From assembly GCA_031274565.1 (NCBI GenBank), contig JAISPY010000269.1:1-5150 (forward strand): a DNA stretch of 5,150 nucleotides, given 5' to 3'. Both the position numbers and the translations under genes were made by a program. Shown here piece after piece: positions 1-5,150 of the stretch. Each line of letters starts with the position of its first letter. The first letter of the stretch is position 1. The notes beneath the pieces were generated by a model. That model saw only the letters and a program-made list of their open reading frames with translations, searched no databases and was not told the DNA's origin. The DNA is from Treponema sp. (GTDB lineage Bacteria > Spirochaetota > Spirochaetia > Treponematales > Breznakiellaceae).

Positions 1-307
1 CTTCCCGATACCCCCGCCTGACCCCTTCATCCACTGCGGCATAGATATCTCCTTCCAGGTGCAGGTCCCGACCGATTTCCAGAAACACGCAAGCCATCCC
101 CGTATCCTGACAGATCGGCACCTGCTGAGATTCGGCCAACTCAAAGTTGGCGATGATCTGATCCAGTACTTCCTGGGCCACAGGCCATGGTTCCCGGGCA
201 CGGCAGCCTCGGATACACGCCCGGACATCCTCCGGTAGCTTCTGGTTGGCCTCAATACAAAGCCGCGCTACCGCCGCGCTTATCACTTCACCGGTAATTT
301 CCTTCAT
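1..307 (-). CDS. Class I (Fe-S) fumarate hydratase / tartrate dehydratase alpha subunit, 5' part only
   Basis: Reading the minus strand from the ATG at 307-305 gives 102 uninterrupted codons running off the left edge. The protein begins MKEITGEVISAAVARLCIEA and contains PICQDTGMACVFLEIG at about residues 64-79. That block is the hallmark of oxygen-sensitive [4Fe-4S] class I fumarases and L-tartrate dehydratases; Cys66 is the expected cluster ligand. These enzymes interconvert fumarate and malate (or dehydrate tartrate) in the cytoplasm. The first cluster cysteine lies early (66, against about 105 in single-chain E. coli FumA), which suits the separate alpha subunit of the two-subunit form. 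In that case a beta subunit gene would be expected just beyond the left edge (inference). The start is supported by a purine tract with AAAAGG six bases upstream. Fumarase and tartrate dehydratase cannot be told apart from this fragment. The gene is divergent from the tig cluster and shows no functional link to it. Confidence 0.9.
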   Translation of the reverse strand, partial: MKEITGEVISAAVARLCIEANQKLPEDVRACIRGCRAREPWPVAQEVLDQIIANFELAESQQVPICQDTGMACVFLEIGRDLHLEGDIYAAVDEGVRRGYRE

Positions 308-330
308 TTTTTTCCTTTTCCCCCTTTTTT
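308..330 (-). promoter_or_regulatory. Purine-rich ribosome-binding tract of the hydro-lyase gene
   Basis: Directly upstream of the minus-strand ATG, the coding strand reads A6-G5-A4-GG-A6. The AAAAGG element sits six bases from the start, a normal Shine-Dalgarno distance, and supports this start codon. The tract consists entirely of short homopolymer runs. I could not find a convincing -10/-35 pair for this gene further upstream. Confidence 0.55.
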
Positions 331-450
331 CTATACTTCATCATGCGGCATCTTCGTACAGCGCTTGCTCTCGCGCGCGGTTCCCTATTCCCGCTGCCCT
401 ATACCCGCTCATGACGCTCATTTTTGCGCATTAAGCACGGTGGTCATTCC

Positions 451-470
451 CTAATTCGCGTTAATTCGCG
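451..470. repeat. Tandem 10-base repeat, two copies
   Basis: The nine bases TAATTCGCG occur twice at a period of ten (452-460 and 462-470); the base before each copy is C or T. Two exact nine-base copies in tandem are unlikely by chance in 400 bases. The repeat lies about 40 bases upstream of the first candidate tig promoter. It could be a protein-binding site or the edge of a dispersed intergenic repeat. The window alone cannot decide. Confidence 0.5.
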
Positions 471-508
471 GACTCTTTTGTTTATATGCGCTGGCCCGGT
501 CCTCCCTA

Positions 509-537
509 TTGACGAATTGGTAATAAACTGCTATTTT
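509..537 (+). promoter_or_regulatory. Candidate sigma-70 promoter for tig (upstream)
   Basis: TTGACG at 509-514 matches the -35 consensus at five of six positions. After exactly 17 bases, TATTTT at 532-537 matches the -10 consensus at four of six. The surrounding sequence is AT-rich. Transcription would start near 544, giving a leader of roughly 165 bases before tig. It competes with the extended -10 candidate just downstream; both are pattern matches only. Confidence 0.4.
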
Positions 538-563
538 CCATAGTAATGACTAATAAGCGACAT

Positions 564-572
564 TGCTAGAAT
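564..572 (+). promoter_or_regulatory. Candidate extended -10 promoter for tig (downstream)
   Basis: TGCTAGAAT carries the TGn extension followed by TAGAAT, a five-of-six match to the -10 consensus. No good -35 lies 16-18 bases upstream, which extended -10 promoters can tolerate. Transcription would begin near 579, leaving a leader of about 130 bases that contains both inverted repeats. Confidence 0.4.
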
Positions 573-596
573 CGATACCTGAGTCGCTTGTGGTCA

Positions 597-630
597 TCGT
601 ACTTCGCTCGTCATCGGGTGGTATGTACGA
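597..630 (+). repeat. Inverted repeat 1 in the tig leader
   Basis: TCGTAC (597-602) is the exact reverse complement of GTACGA (625-630), giving a six-base-pair stem with a 22-base loop. The long loop makes it a weak RNA hairpin, so a protein-binding palindrome is an equally good reading. The GTCATCG direct repeat (593-599, 610-616) overlaps it. Chance occurrence cannot be excluded. Confidence 0.3.
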
Positions 631-631
631 A

Positions 632-665
632 AACACGTGAAGGATAACAGGCCAAAGGGCGTGTT
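632..665 (+). repeat. Inverted repeat 2 in the tig leader
   Basis: AACACG (632-637) pairs with CGTGTT (660-665), again six base pairs around a 22-base loop, starting one base after the first inverted repeat ends. There is no T-run behind it, so it is not an intrinsic terminator. It ends about 30 bases before the tig ribosome-binding site. Confidence 0.3.
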
Positions 666-696
666 GCCATACTGTATGAGTAAAGACCTACTTTAA

Positions 697-702
697 AGAG
701 GA
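697..702 (+). promoter_or_regulatory. Shine-Dalgarno site fixing the GTG start of tig
   Basis: AGAGGA lies six bases before the GTG at 709. An in-frame TAA at 694-696 closes the frame upstream, and no ATG or TTG lies between it and 709, so GTG is the only possible full-length start. Confidence 0.8.
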
Positions 703-708
703 ACCAGA

Positions 709-2070
709 GTGACCGTATCTAAAGAAATAACCCGGCTTGAACATTCCGCAATACAAGTAACCATCACCGTAGGTAAAGAGGATCTCAAGACCGAATATGA
801 CGCTATAGTAAGCGATTACCGCAAGACCCTGCAGATCCCGGGGTTTCGCAAAGGTAAGGTGCCGGAAGGGGTGCTCCAGCGAAAATTCGGGGATTCTCTT
901 AAAGCAGAGGCCCTGGGCCGGATACTGGAACACGCGGTTAGCGCAGTGTTGGAGGACCCGGAGCTTCCTCCTGGGGATCGACCCTTGCCGTATGCTACCC
1001 CGGCGGTGCAGGGTGAACCTACGCTGAATTTGGAGACGGACCTGGTGTTTTCTGTGGTCTATGACGTGATGCCCCAGCTTACCTTAGGCCCCTGGCAGGG
1101 ATTTGAGGTTGAGGTTCCCCAAGTCAGTATCACCGAAGCAGATATAAACCGGGAACTGGAGGTGCTCCAGGAGCGGAATGCCATCGTATTCGACAAGGAC
1201 GATGCGGCTGCGGCAGGCGCCGGGGATGTGCTTACCATAACCTTTGCGGAACTCTCGGATACAGGGGATCTTATTGCGGGCAGTGAACGGCAGGATTTTG
1301 TCTTTACCCTCGGTTCCGGGCAGAATGTGTATCACCTGGATGATGAACTTGTGGGGATGAAGCGGGGTGAAACCCGGGAGATCCACAAGACCTATCCCGC
1401 AGATTTTTATGATATGGACCTGGCGGGAACGAGCAAGAAAATCCGAGTAACCCTGACCGCGCTCAAAGAAAAGGACCTCCCGGAGTTGAATGACGACTTT
1501 GCTCAGGATGTGGATGCAGCATACCAGACCCTGGAGGATCTCAAGGCCAGTATCAAGGCGCGGCTGACCGAGGACCTTGAACGGCGGCTACGAGTTATTC
1601 AAACCCAGAAACTCATGGACCAGGTCATAGCGAGCAACCCGGTGGATCTTCCTGAATCTATGATCCGGCTCCAGTTGGAAAACCAATGGCGGAATGTGGC
1701 CCGCAGCATGCATATCCCCGAAGAGGATGTGCCGAATCTGCTGCAAAAAGCCGACGGCAGTTCCGCTTCCCTGGCAGAGGCATGGCGGCCCGAAGCAATC
1801 AGGTCTCTACAGAGTAGGCTCGTCCTGGAGGCCCTCATACAAGCGCACCACATTACGGTTTCAGCGGAAGCGCTGGAAGCGGAGTTTGCCCTCCTCGCGC
1901 AGCGATCCAAGCTTCCCCTCGAGGAGATCCGGGCCTATTATGAACCTCAAGAGCGGCGGGAGTATCTGGAGGAGAGCCTCAAAGAACGGCACGTATACGA
2001 CCTGCTGCTCAGGGAAAATACCATCAAGACCGGGGCTTCGGTATCCTATCAGGACCTGGTAAAAAGGTAA
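709..2070 (+). CDS. tig: Trigger factor, ribosome-associated chaperone / prolyl isomerase
   Basis: Trigger factor docks beside the ribosome exit tunnel and shields nascent chains in the cytoplasm. The 453-residue product is slightly longer than the 432 of E. coli. Residues 1 to about 140 form the ribosome-binding domain, with the docking signature GFRKGKVP at 45-52. About 165-255 is the FKBP-like isomerase domain, followed by the conserved junction LPELNDDF at 257-264. The rest is the helical, charged C-terminal chaperone domain. The isomerase pocket is odd: where E. coli has an IPGFE-type motif this protein reads VYHLDDE (207-213), and the pocket aromatic corresponds to Leu210. Isomerase activity may therefore be weak, while chaperoning should remain (inference). 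The start is GTG with a good Shine-Dalgarno. It is the first gene of the cluster, and clpP follows after 9 bases. Confidence 0.95.
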   Translation: MTVSKEITRLEHSAIQVTITVGKEDLKTEYDAIVSDYRKTLQIPGFRKGKVPEGVLQRKFGDSLKAEALGRILEHAVSAVLEDPELPPGDRPLPYATPAVQGEPTLNLETDLVFSVVYDVMPQLTLGPWQGFEVEVPQVSITEADINRELEVLQERNAIVFDKDDAAAAGAGDVLTITFAELSDTGDLIAGSERQDFVFTLGSGQNVYHLDDELVGMKRGETREIHKTYPADFYDMDLAGTSKKIRVTLTALKEKDLPELNDDFAQDVDAAYQTLEDLKASIKARLTEDLERRLRVIQTQKLMDQVIASNPVDLPESMIRLQLENQWRNVARSMHIPEEDVPNLLQKADGSSASLAEAWRPEAIRSLQSRLVLEALIQAHHITVSAEALEAEFALLAQRSKLPLEEIRAYYEPQERREYLEESLKERHVYDLLLRENTIKTGASVSYQDLVKR

Positions 2071-2079
2071 CGGACGACT

Positions 2080-2694
2080 ATGGACGAAAAAATGAACAGC
2101 TTGGTCCCGGTAGTGGTTGAGCAAACCGGCATGGGGGAACGGGCCTATGATATCTATTCCCGCTTATTAAAAGACCGGATCGTGTTCCTGGACGGAGAAA
2201 TCAACGATCTCACCGCAGACCTGGTGGTAGCGGAGTTGCTCTTCTTAGACGGACAGGATACGGATAAGGATATAAATCTGTACATCAATACCCCCGGAGG
2301 CTCGGTTACCGCGGGGCTGGCGATCTACGATACCATCCAGTATGTTAAGGCGGATGTGCAGACCATTTGCCTGGGCCAGGCGGCTAGCATGGGGGCGCTC
2401 ATTCTCACCGCCGGGGCCCAGGGTAAGCGGTTTGTGCTGCCTTCTTCCCGGGTGCTCATCCATCAGCCTTGGGGAGGCGCCCAGGGCCAGGCCCGGGACA
2501 TCGGGATTCAAGCCAAAGAAATCGTGCGTTTAAAAAAGGTGCTGGTGGATTATTTTACCAAGCATACCGGCAAGGACAAAGACCAGGTTGCGGCGGATAT
2601 GGAAAGGGATTTTTATATGACCGCTGCGGAGGCGGTTGCCTATGGGGTGGTGGATTCGATTTTAGTGAGGGAAAAACATGGCAAGAATTCGTAA
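2080..2694 (+). CDS. clpP: ATP-dependent Clp protease proteolytic subunit ClpP
   Basis: ClpP is the serine-protease subunit that stacks as two heptameric rings and degrades proteins threaded in by ClpX or another Clp ATPase. The 204-residue length is typical. The catalytic triad is intact: Ser103 in GQAASMGA, His128 in RVLIHQPW and Asp177 in MERD, with the same His-to-Asp spacing as E. coli. The oxyanion-loop motif NTPGGS (70-75) and the hydrophobic LVPVVVEQT segment near the N terminus, where the mature E. coli protein begins, are also present. The first residues may be a short propeptide. The start could be Met1 or Met5 (2092); AAAGG about 12 bases upstream of Met1, inside the end of tig, is only a modest ribosome-binding site, so coupling to tig is likely. 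The 3' end overlaps clpX. It looks like a canonical ClpP; some spirochaetes carry a second clpP elsewhere. Confidence 0.97.
   Translation: MDEKMNSLVPVVVEQTGMGERAYDIYSRLLKDRIVFLDGEINDLTADLVVAELLFLDGQDTDKDINLYINTPGGSVTAGLAIYDTIQYVKADVQTICLGQAASMGALILTAGAQGKRFVLPSSRVLIHQPWGGAQGQARDIGIQAKEIVRLKKVLVDYFTKHTGKDKDQVAADMERDFYMTAAEAVAYGVVDSILVREKHGKNS
2667..2671 (+). promoter_or_regulatory. Shine-Dalgarno site of clpX inside clpP
   Basis: GAGGG lies six bases before the clpX ATG and within the last codons of clpP. It fixes the start of clpX, which is also set by the position of its zinc-finger cysteines, and allows initiation while ribosomes finish clpP. Confidence 0.75.
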
Positions 2695-3931
2695 TGGTTC
2701 CAACGGATTTGAACGTTCCTGTTCCTTTTGTGGAAAAAGCGCGGATATGGCTCGCCGCCTCATCGCGGGACCTAACGATGTATTTATCTGTGATGAATGT
2801 GTGGAGGTCTGCCGAAAGATCCTCTCGGACGAGGATCACGAGCTTTCCTCCCAGTTTACCGGTGATATTCCGACCCCACGGGAGATTAAGACCTACCTGG
2901 ACCTCTTTATCATCGGCCAGGATGTGGCGAAACGGGCCCTTTCAGTGGCGGTGTATAACCACTACAAGCGGATCGCGAATCCTGCCAAGGGACAGGATGA
3001 TGTGGAGATTGAAAAGTCCAATGTCCTCCTCATCGGGCCTACGGGCACGGGTAAGACCCTCCTCGCGAAAACCCTGGCTAAAAAGCTCAAGGTTCCCTTT
3101 GCTATCGTGGATGCCACCACCCTAACTGAGGCAGGCTATGTGGGAGAAGATGTGGAGAATATCCTCGTCAAGCTGATTCAGAACGCCGGGGGAAACATCG
3201 CGGCTGCGGAACGGGGCATCGTCTATATCGACGAAATCGACAAGATCGCCCGGAAGGGAGAGAATGTTTCCATTACCCGGGATGTATCCGGGGAAGGGGT
3301 CCAGCAGGCCCTCCTCAAGATCATCGAGGGAACCGTTGCATCGGTGCCTCCCCAAGGGGGCCGGAAACACCCGAACCAGGAGATGATCCGCATTGATACC
3401 ACGGATATACTCTTCATCTGCGGCGGTGCTTTTGTGGGTTTGGAGAAATTCATCGAGCGCCGGGTGGTAAAGCATCCCCTCGGCTTTGGCGCGGATGTGA
3501 AAGAAAAAACCAGTAAGAACCTCAAAGAACTCTACGATGCCCTGCACCCGGATGATCTCATCCATTTTGGGATGATCCCTGAATTCATCGGCAGGCTCCC
3601 CATCACCGTGAGCCTGGAGGAACTCAAGCGGGAGGATCTCAAGCGTATCATCACGGAACCCCGGAACGCCATTGTGAAGCAGTATCAGGCATCCCTTGCC
3701 ATTGATGACGTGAAGTTGGAATTCACCGAAGAAGCGGTCAATGCCATTGCGGATACCGCGATCAAGCAGAAGACCGGCGCACGGGGACTGCGGGCGATTG
3801 TAGAAAAACTCATGACCGATATCATGTTTGAGATTCCTTCCATGGAGGGAAGTAAGCGGGTCATCATTACCCAGGAGGTGGTGGAAAAATCCGAACCCCC
3901 TGAAATTCTTCCGCTTCAAAAAAGCGCATGA
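2678..3931 (+). CDS. clpX: ATP-dependent Clp protease ATP-binding subunit ClpX
   Basis: ClpX is the hexameric AAA+ unfoldase that recognises tagged substrates and translocates them into ClpP. The 417-residue product is of normal length (E. coli 424). An N-terminal C4 zinc-binding domain uses Cys15, Cys18, Cys38 and Cys41, with one residue more between the pairs than in E. coli. The AAA+ core has Walker A GPTGTGKT (120-127), pore-1 loop GYVG (153-156), Walker B with Asp185-Glu186, the RKH substrate loop (229-231), the ClpP-docking tripeptide LGF (268-270, IGF in E. coli), a candidate arginine finger Arg306 in EFIGRLP, and sensor 2 GARGLR (367-372). Every functional element is present, so it should pair with the adjacent ClpP. 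It overlaps clpP by 17 bases in another frame and lon by ATGA, indicating coupled translation. Confidence 0.98.
   Translation: MARIRNGSNGFERSCSFCGKSADMARRLIAGPNDVFICDECVEVCRKILSDEDHELSSQFTGDIPTPREIKTYLDLFIIGQDVAKRALSVAVYNHYKRIANPAKGQDDVEIEKSNVLLIGPTGTGKTLLAKTLAKKLKVPFAIVDATTLTEAGYVGEDVENILVKLIQNAGGNIAAAERGIVYIDEIDKIARKGENVSITRDVSGEGVQQALLKIIEGTVASVPPQGGRKHPNQEMIRIDTTDILFICGGAFVGLEKFIERRVVKHPLGFGADVKEKTSKNLKELYDALHPDDLIHFGMIPEFIGRLPITVSLEELKREDLKRIITEPRNAIVKQYQASLAIDDVKLEFTEEAVNAIADTAIKQKTGARGLRAIVEKLMTDIMFEIPSMEGSKRVIITQEVVEKSEPPEILPLQKSA
3912..3926 (+). promoter_or_regulatory. Small hairpin just upstream of the lon start
   Basis: CGCTT (3912-3916) pairs with AAGCG (3922-3926) around a five-base CAAAA loop, ending one base before the lon ATG. 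It lies within the last clpX codons and where a Shine-Dalgarno would normally be. There is no T-run, so it is not a terminator. It may modulate lon initiation, or be an accident of the coding sequence. Confidence 0.3.
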
Positions 3932-5150
3932 ACTTCCTTCCTTCATGGAAAGGAAAATCTCCCGTAAAGAATAAGGCTGCGGGCGAGGAATTTCCGTTGC
4001 TTCCCCTGAAGGAATTGGTTCTGTTTCCCCATACCATGATACCGGTGTTTATCACCTATAAACTGGGGATGCTGGCGGTGGCCGAGGCGCTCAGGCGGGA
4101 TATGCGTCTTTTTGCCGCCTGTCTTAAAGCCCAGGAAGCATGGGAGACCTACCCTTCCGGGAGCGTAATGCGTATTGTCCAGCACTTAAAGCTCCCGGAC
4201 AATACCTTTCGGGTGGTGCTCCAGGGCGAATACCGGGCCGCCATCGCCTCTTCGGTAAAACAAAACGATCTGGCCCTGGTCAAAGTGGCCCCCATTATGG
4301 ACGCTTCCCTGGAAGGTTCCCTGGATCCCTTGAGCGCCGAAACCATCGCGCTCATGCGGACGGTCCAAAGGTCCTTTGCCCAATACGCGGAATCTTCCAA
4401 ACGGGTAAGCAGCGATACCTTAGCCGCGGTGGAAAAACTCGAAAACCCTGAACGGCTCGCCAACCTCATCTGTAATGCCCTGGTGCTCAAAGCGGAACGG
4501 AAAATAGCCCTCCTCAGCATGGGGGATCCCCTGAAGCGCCTGGAAACCATCCTGGAAACCCTGGAACGGGAAAACGAGATCTTCGCCATTCAGCGGAACA
4601 TCAGCGTTCAGGTAAAAAACCGCATGGAAAAAAACCAGCGGGAATACGTCCTCAACGAACAGCTCAAGGAGATCCACAAGGAACTGGGTCAGGACAATGG
4701 GGACGCTGAATTTGCCGAACTGGAGCGTTCTATCGAGGAAAAGCATCCCCGGGAAGAAGTAATCTGCAAGGTCCATAAAGAGCTTACCCGCTTACGCAAG
4801 CTCCCGCCCTTTTCACCCGAAGCAGGGGTGATCCGGGGCTATCTGGAATGGATTGCGGACCTTCCGTGGACGGAGTGTACCGTCGATGCCGGGGATCTGG
4901 GGGAAGCGGAAAAGATCCTGGAGGCCAACCACTTGGGCCTGCGTAAACCCAAGGAACGGATTCTGGAATTCATTGCGGTCCACCGGCTTATTTCCTTAGG
5001 ACAAGCCAGAGCCCAGGAAGAAACCCCGCAAAAAGGCCCCATCATCTGTTTGGTAGGCCCCCCGGGAACCGGAAAAACCAGCTTGGGTAAATCCCTGGCC
5101 CAGGCCCTGGGACGGCGCTTCGTGCGGATTTCCCTGGGAGGCCTGCGGGA
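3928..5150 (+). CDS. lon: ATP-dependent protease Lon (LonA type), N-terminal half, cut by window end
   Basis: Lon is a single-chain AAA+ serine protease degrading misfolded and regulatory proteins in the cytoplasm. From the ATG overlapping the clpX stop, 407 codons run open to the edge. Residues 22 to about 220 form the Lon N-terminal substrate-binding domain, starting PLLPLKELVLFPHTMIPV and including LKLPDNTFRVVLQGEYRA. The charged helical segment with REYVLNEQLKEIHKELG (238-254), the YLEW...LPW motif (305-314) and HLGLRKPKERILEFIAV (335-351) are typical of LonA. Walker A is GPPGTGKT (377-384), followed by the Lon signature RFVRISLGG. Walker B and the Ser-Lys protease domain would lie beyond the edge, so an intact active site cannot be confirmed. 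There is no Shine-Dalgarno ahead of the ATG; reinitiation after clpX is likely. The first 20 residues are basic and unconserved, so the exact start is a little less certain than the identity. Confidence 0.96.
   Translation, partial: MNFLPSWKGKSPVKNKAAGEEFPLLPLKELVLFPHTMIPVFITYKLGMLAVAEALRRDMRLFAACLKAQEAWETYPSGSVMRIVQHLKLPDNTFRVVLQGEYRAAIASSVKQNDLALVKVAPIMDASLEGSLDPLSAETIALMRTVQRSFAQYAESSKRVSSDTLAAVEKLENPERLANLICNALVLKAERKIALLSMGDPLKRLETILETLERENEIFAIQRNISVQVKNRMEKNQREYVLNEQLKEIHKELGQDNGDAEFAELERSIEEKHPREEVICKVHKELTRLRKLPPFSPEAGVIRGYLEWIADLPWTECTVDAGDLGEAEKILEANHLGLRKPKERILEFIAVHRLISLGQARAQEETPQKGPIICLVGPPGTGKTSLGKSLAQALGRRFVRISLGGLR

Larger units (their letters stand above)
331..708. other. 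Divergent intergenic region between hydro-lyase gene and tig
   Basis: This stretch has no supportable protein gene. A 62-codon plus-strand reading frame at 246-434 overlaps the hydro-lyase on the other strand, has no ribosome-binding site worth the name and gives a low-complexity product, so it is not called. The region is lower in GC than the genes around it, particularly at 509-575, as expected for promoters. It contains a tandem 10-mer (451-470), two candidate promoters facing tig, and a leader with two inverted repeats (597-665). I found no CIRCE-type heat-shock operator, tRNA or strong intrinsic terminator by eye. Confidence 0.6.

Noticed and set aside
246..434. Plus-strand 62-codon reading frame
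   Set aside because: It overlaps the well-supported hydro-lyase on the opposite strand, lacks a clear ribosome-binding site and encodes a low-complexity product with no recognisable motif.
632..665. Possible intrinsic terminator or attenuator in the tig leader
   Set aside because: The stem is only six base pairs with a 22-base loop and no following T-run.
676..696. Six-codon reading frame MSKDLL just before tig, in the same frame as tig
   Set aside because: No Shine-Dalgarno lies at a usable distance and the peptide has no run of regulatory codons. Its TAA is useful only as the in-frame stop that fixes the tig start.
308..708. CIRCE-type heat-shock operator, tRNA, riboswitch or CRISPR
   Set aside because: Given the chaperone and protease genes I looked for the TTAGCACTC/GAGTGCTAA inverted repeat and found none. 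No cloverleaf, known riboswitch core or regularly spaced repeat array is visible.
2469..3125. 218-codon frame spanning the clpP-clpX junction in another phase
   Set aside because: It overlaps two strongly supported genes, and its arginine- and proline-rich, compositionally odd translation is typical of an out-of-frame reading.
3122..3946. 274-codon open frame antisense to clpX
   Set aside because: It is a shadow of a GC-rich coding sequence. The product shows no family motif, and the sense frame has every ClpX motif.
4149..4589. 146-codon frame antisense to lon
   Set aside because: The serine/arginine-rich translation is an antisense artefact opposite the conserved Lon N-terminal domain.

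Overview
This window carries a four-gene protein quality-control cluster on the + strand, in the order trigger factor (tig), clpP, clpX, lon. A truncated, divergently transcribed gene lies at the left edge: the alpha subunit (or N-terminal part) of an iron-sulfur class I fumarate hydratase / tartrate dehydratase. All five calls rest on family motifs readable in the translations. DNA of moderate-to-high GC, dense genes with overlapping ends and the divergent style of the trigger factor suggest a bacterium of the Spirochaetes, most likely a Treponema of the termite-gut type. That placement is an inference from memory of such proteins and is tentative; the gene order itself is widespread in bacteria.

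Layout. Positions 1-307 (minus strand) hold the first 102 codons of the hydro-lyase; the rest lies off the left edge. Positions 308-708 are a divergent intergenic region of about 400 bases. It holds a purine-rich ribosome-binding tract for the hydro-lyase, a tandem 10-base repeat, two candidate promoters facing tig, and a leader with two back-to-back short inverted repeats. I see no tRNA, CRISPR, insertion sequence or convincing intrinsic terminator there. Positions 709-2070 are tig, starting at GTG. Positions 2080-2694 are clpP, 9 bases after tig. Positions 2678-3931 are clpX, overlapping clpP by 17 bases. Position 3928 to the right edge is lon, overlapping clpX by ATGA and cut by the window end just after its Walker A motif.

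How the genes work together. Trigger factor binds nascent chains at the ribosome exit tunnel. ClpX unfolds tagged or misfolded proteins and feeds them to the ClpP serine-protease barrel. Lon combines unfoldase and protease in one chain. Tight spacing and overlaps imply one transcript with translational coupling, so nascent-chain chaperoning and two ATP-dependent degradation routes would be made together. The hydro-lyase belongs to central carbon metabolism and appears to be a neighbour only.

I do not see a new biological system here. The items most worth a second look are a trigger factor whose prolyl-isomerase pocket motif looks eroded, the lon start that lacks a Shine-Dalgarno and sits behind a small hairpin, and the unexplained repeats in the tig leader.
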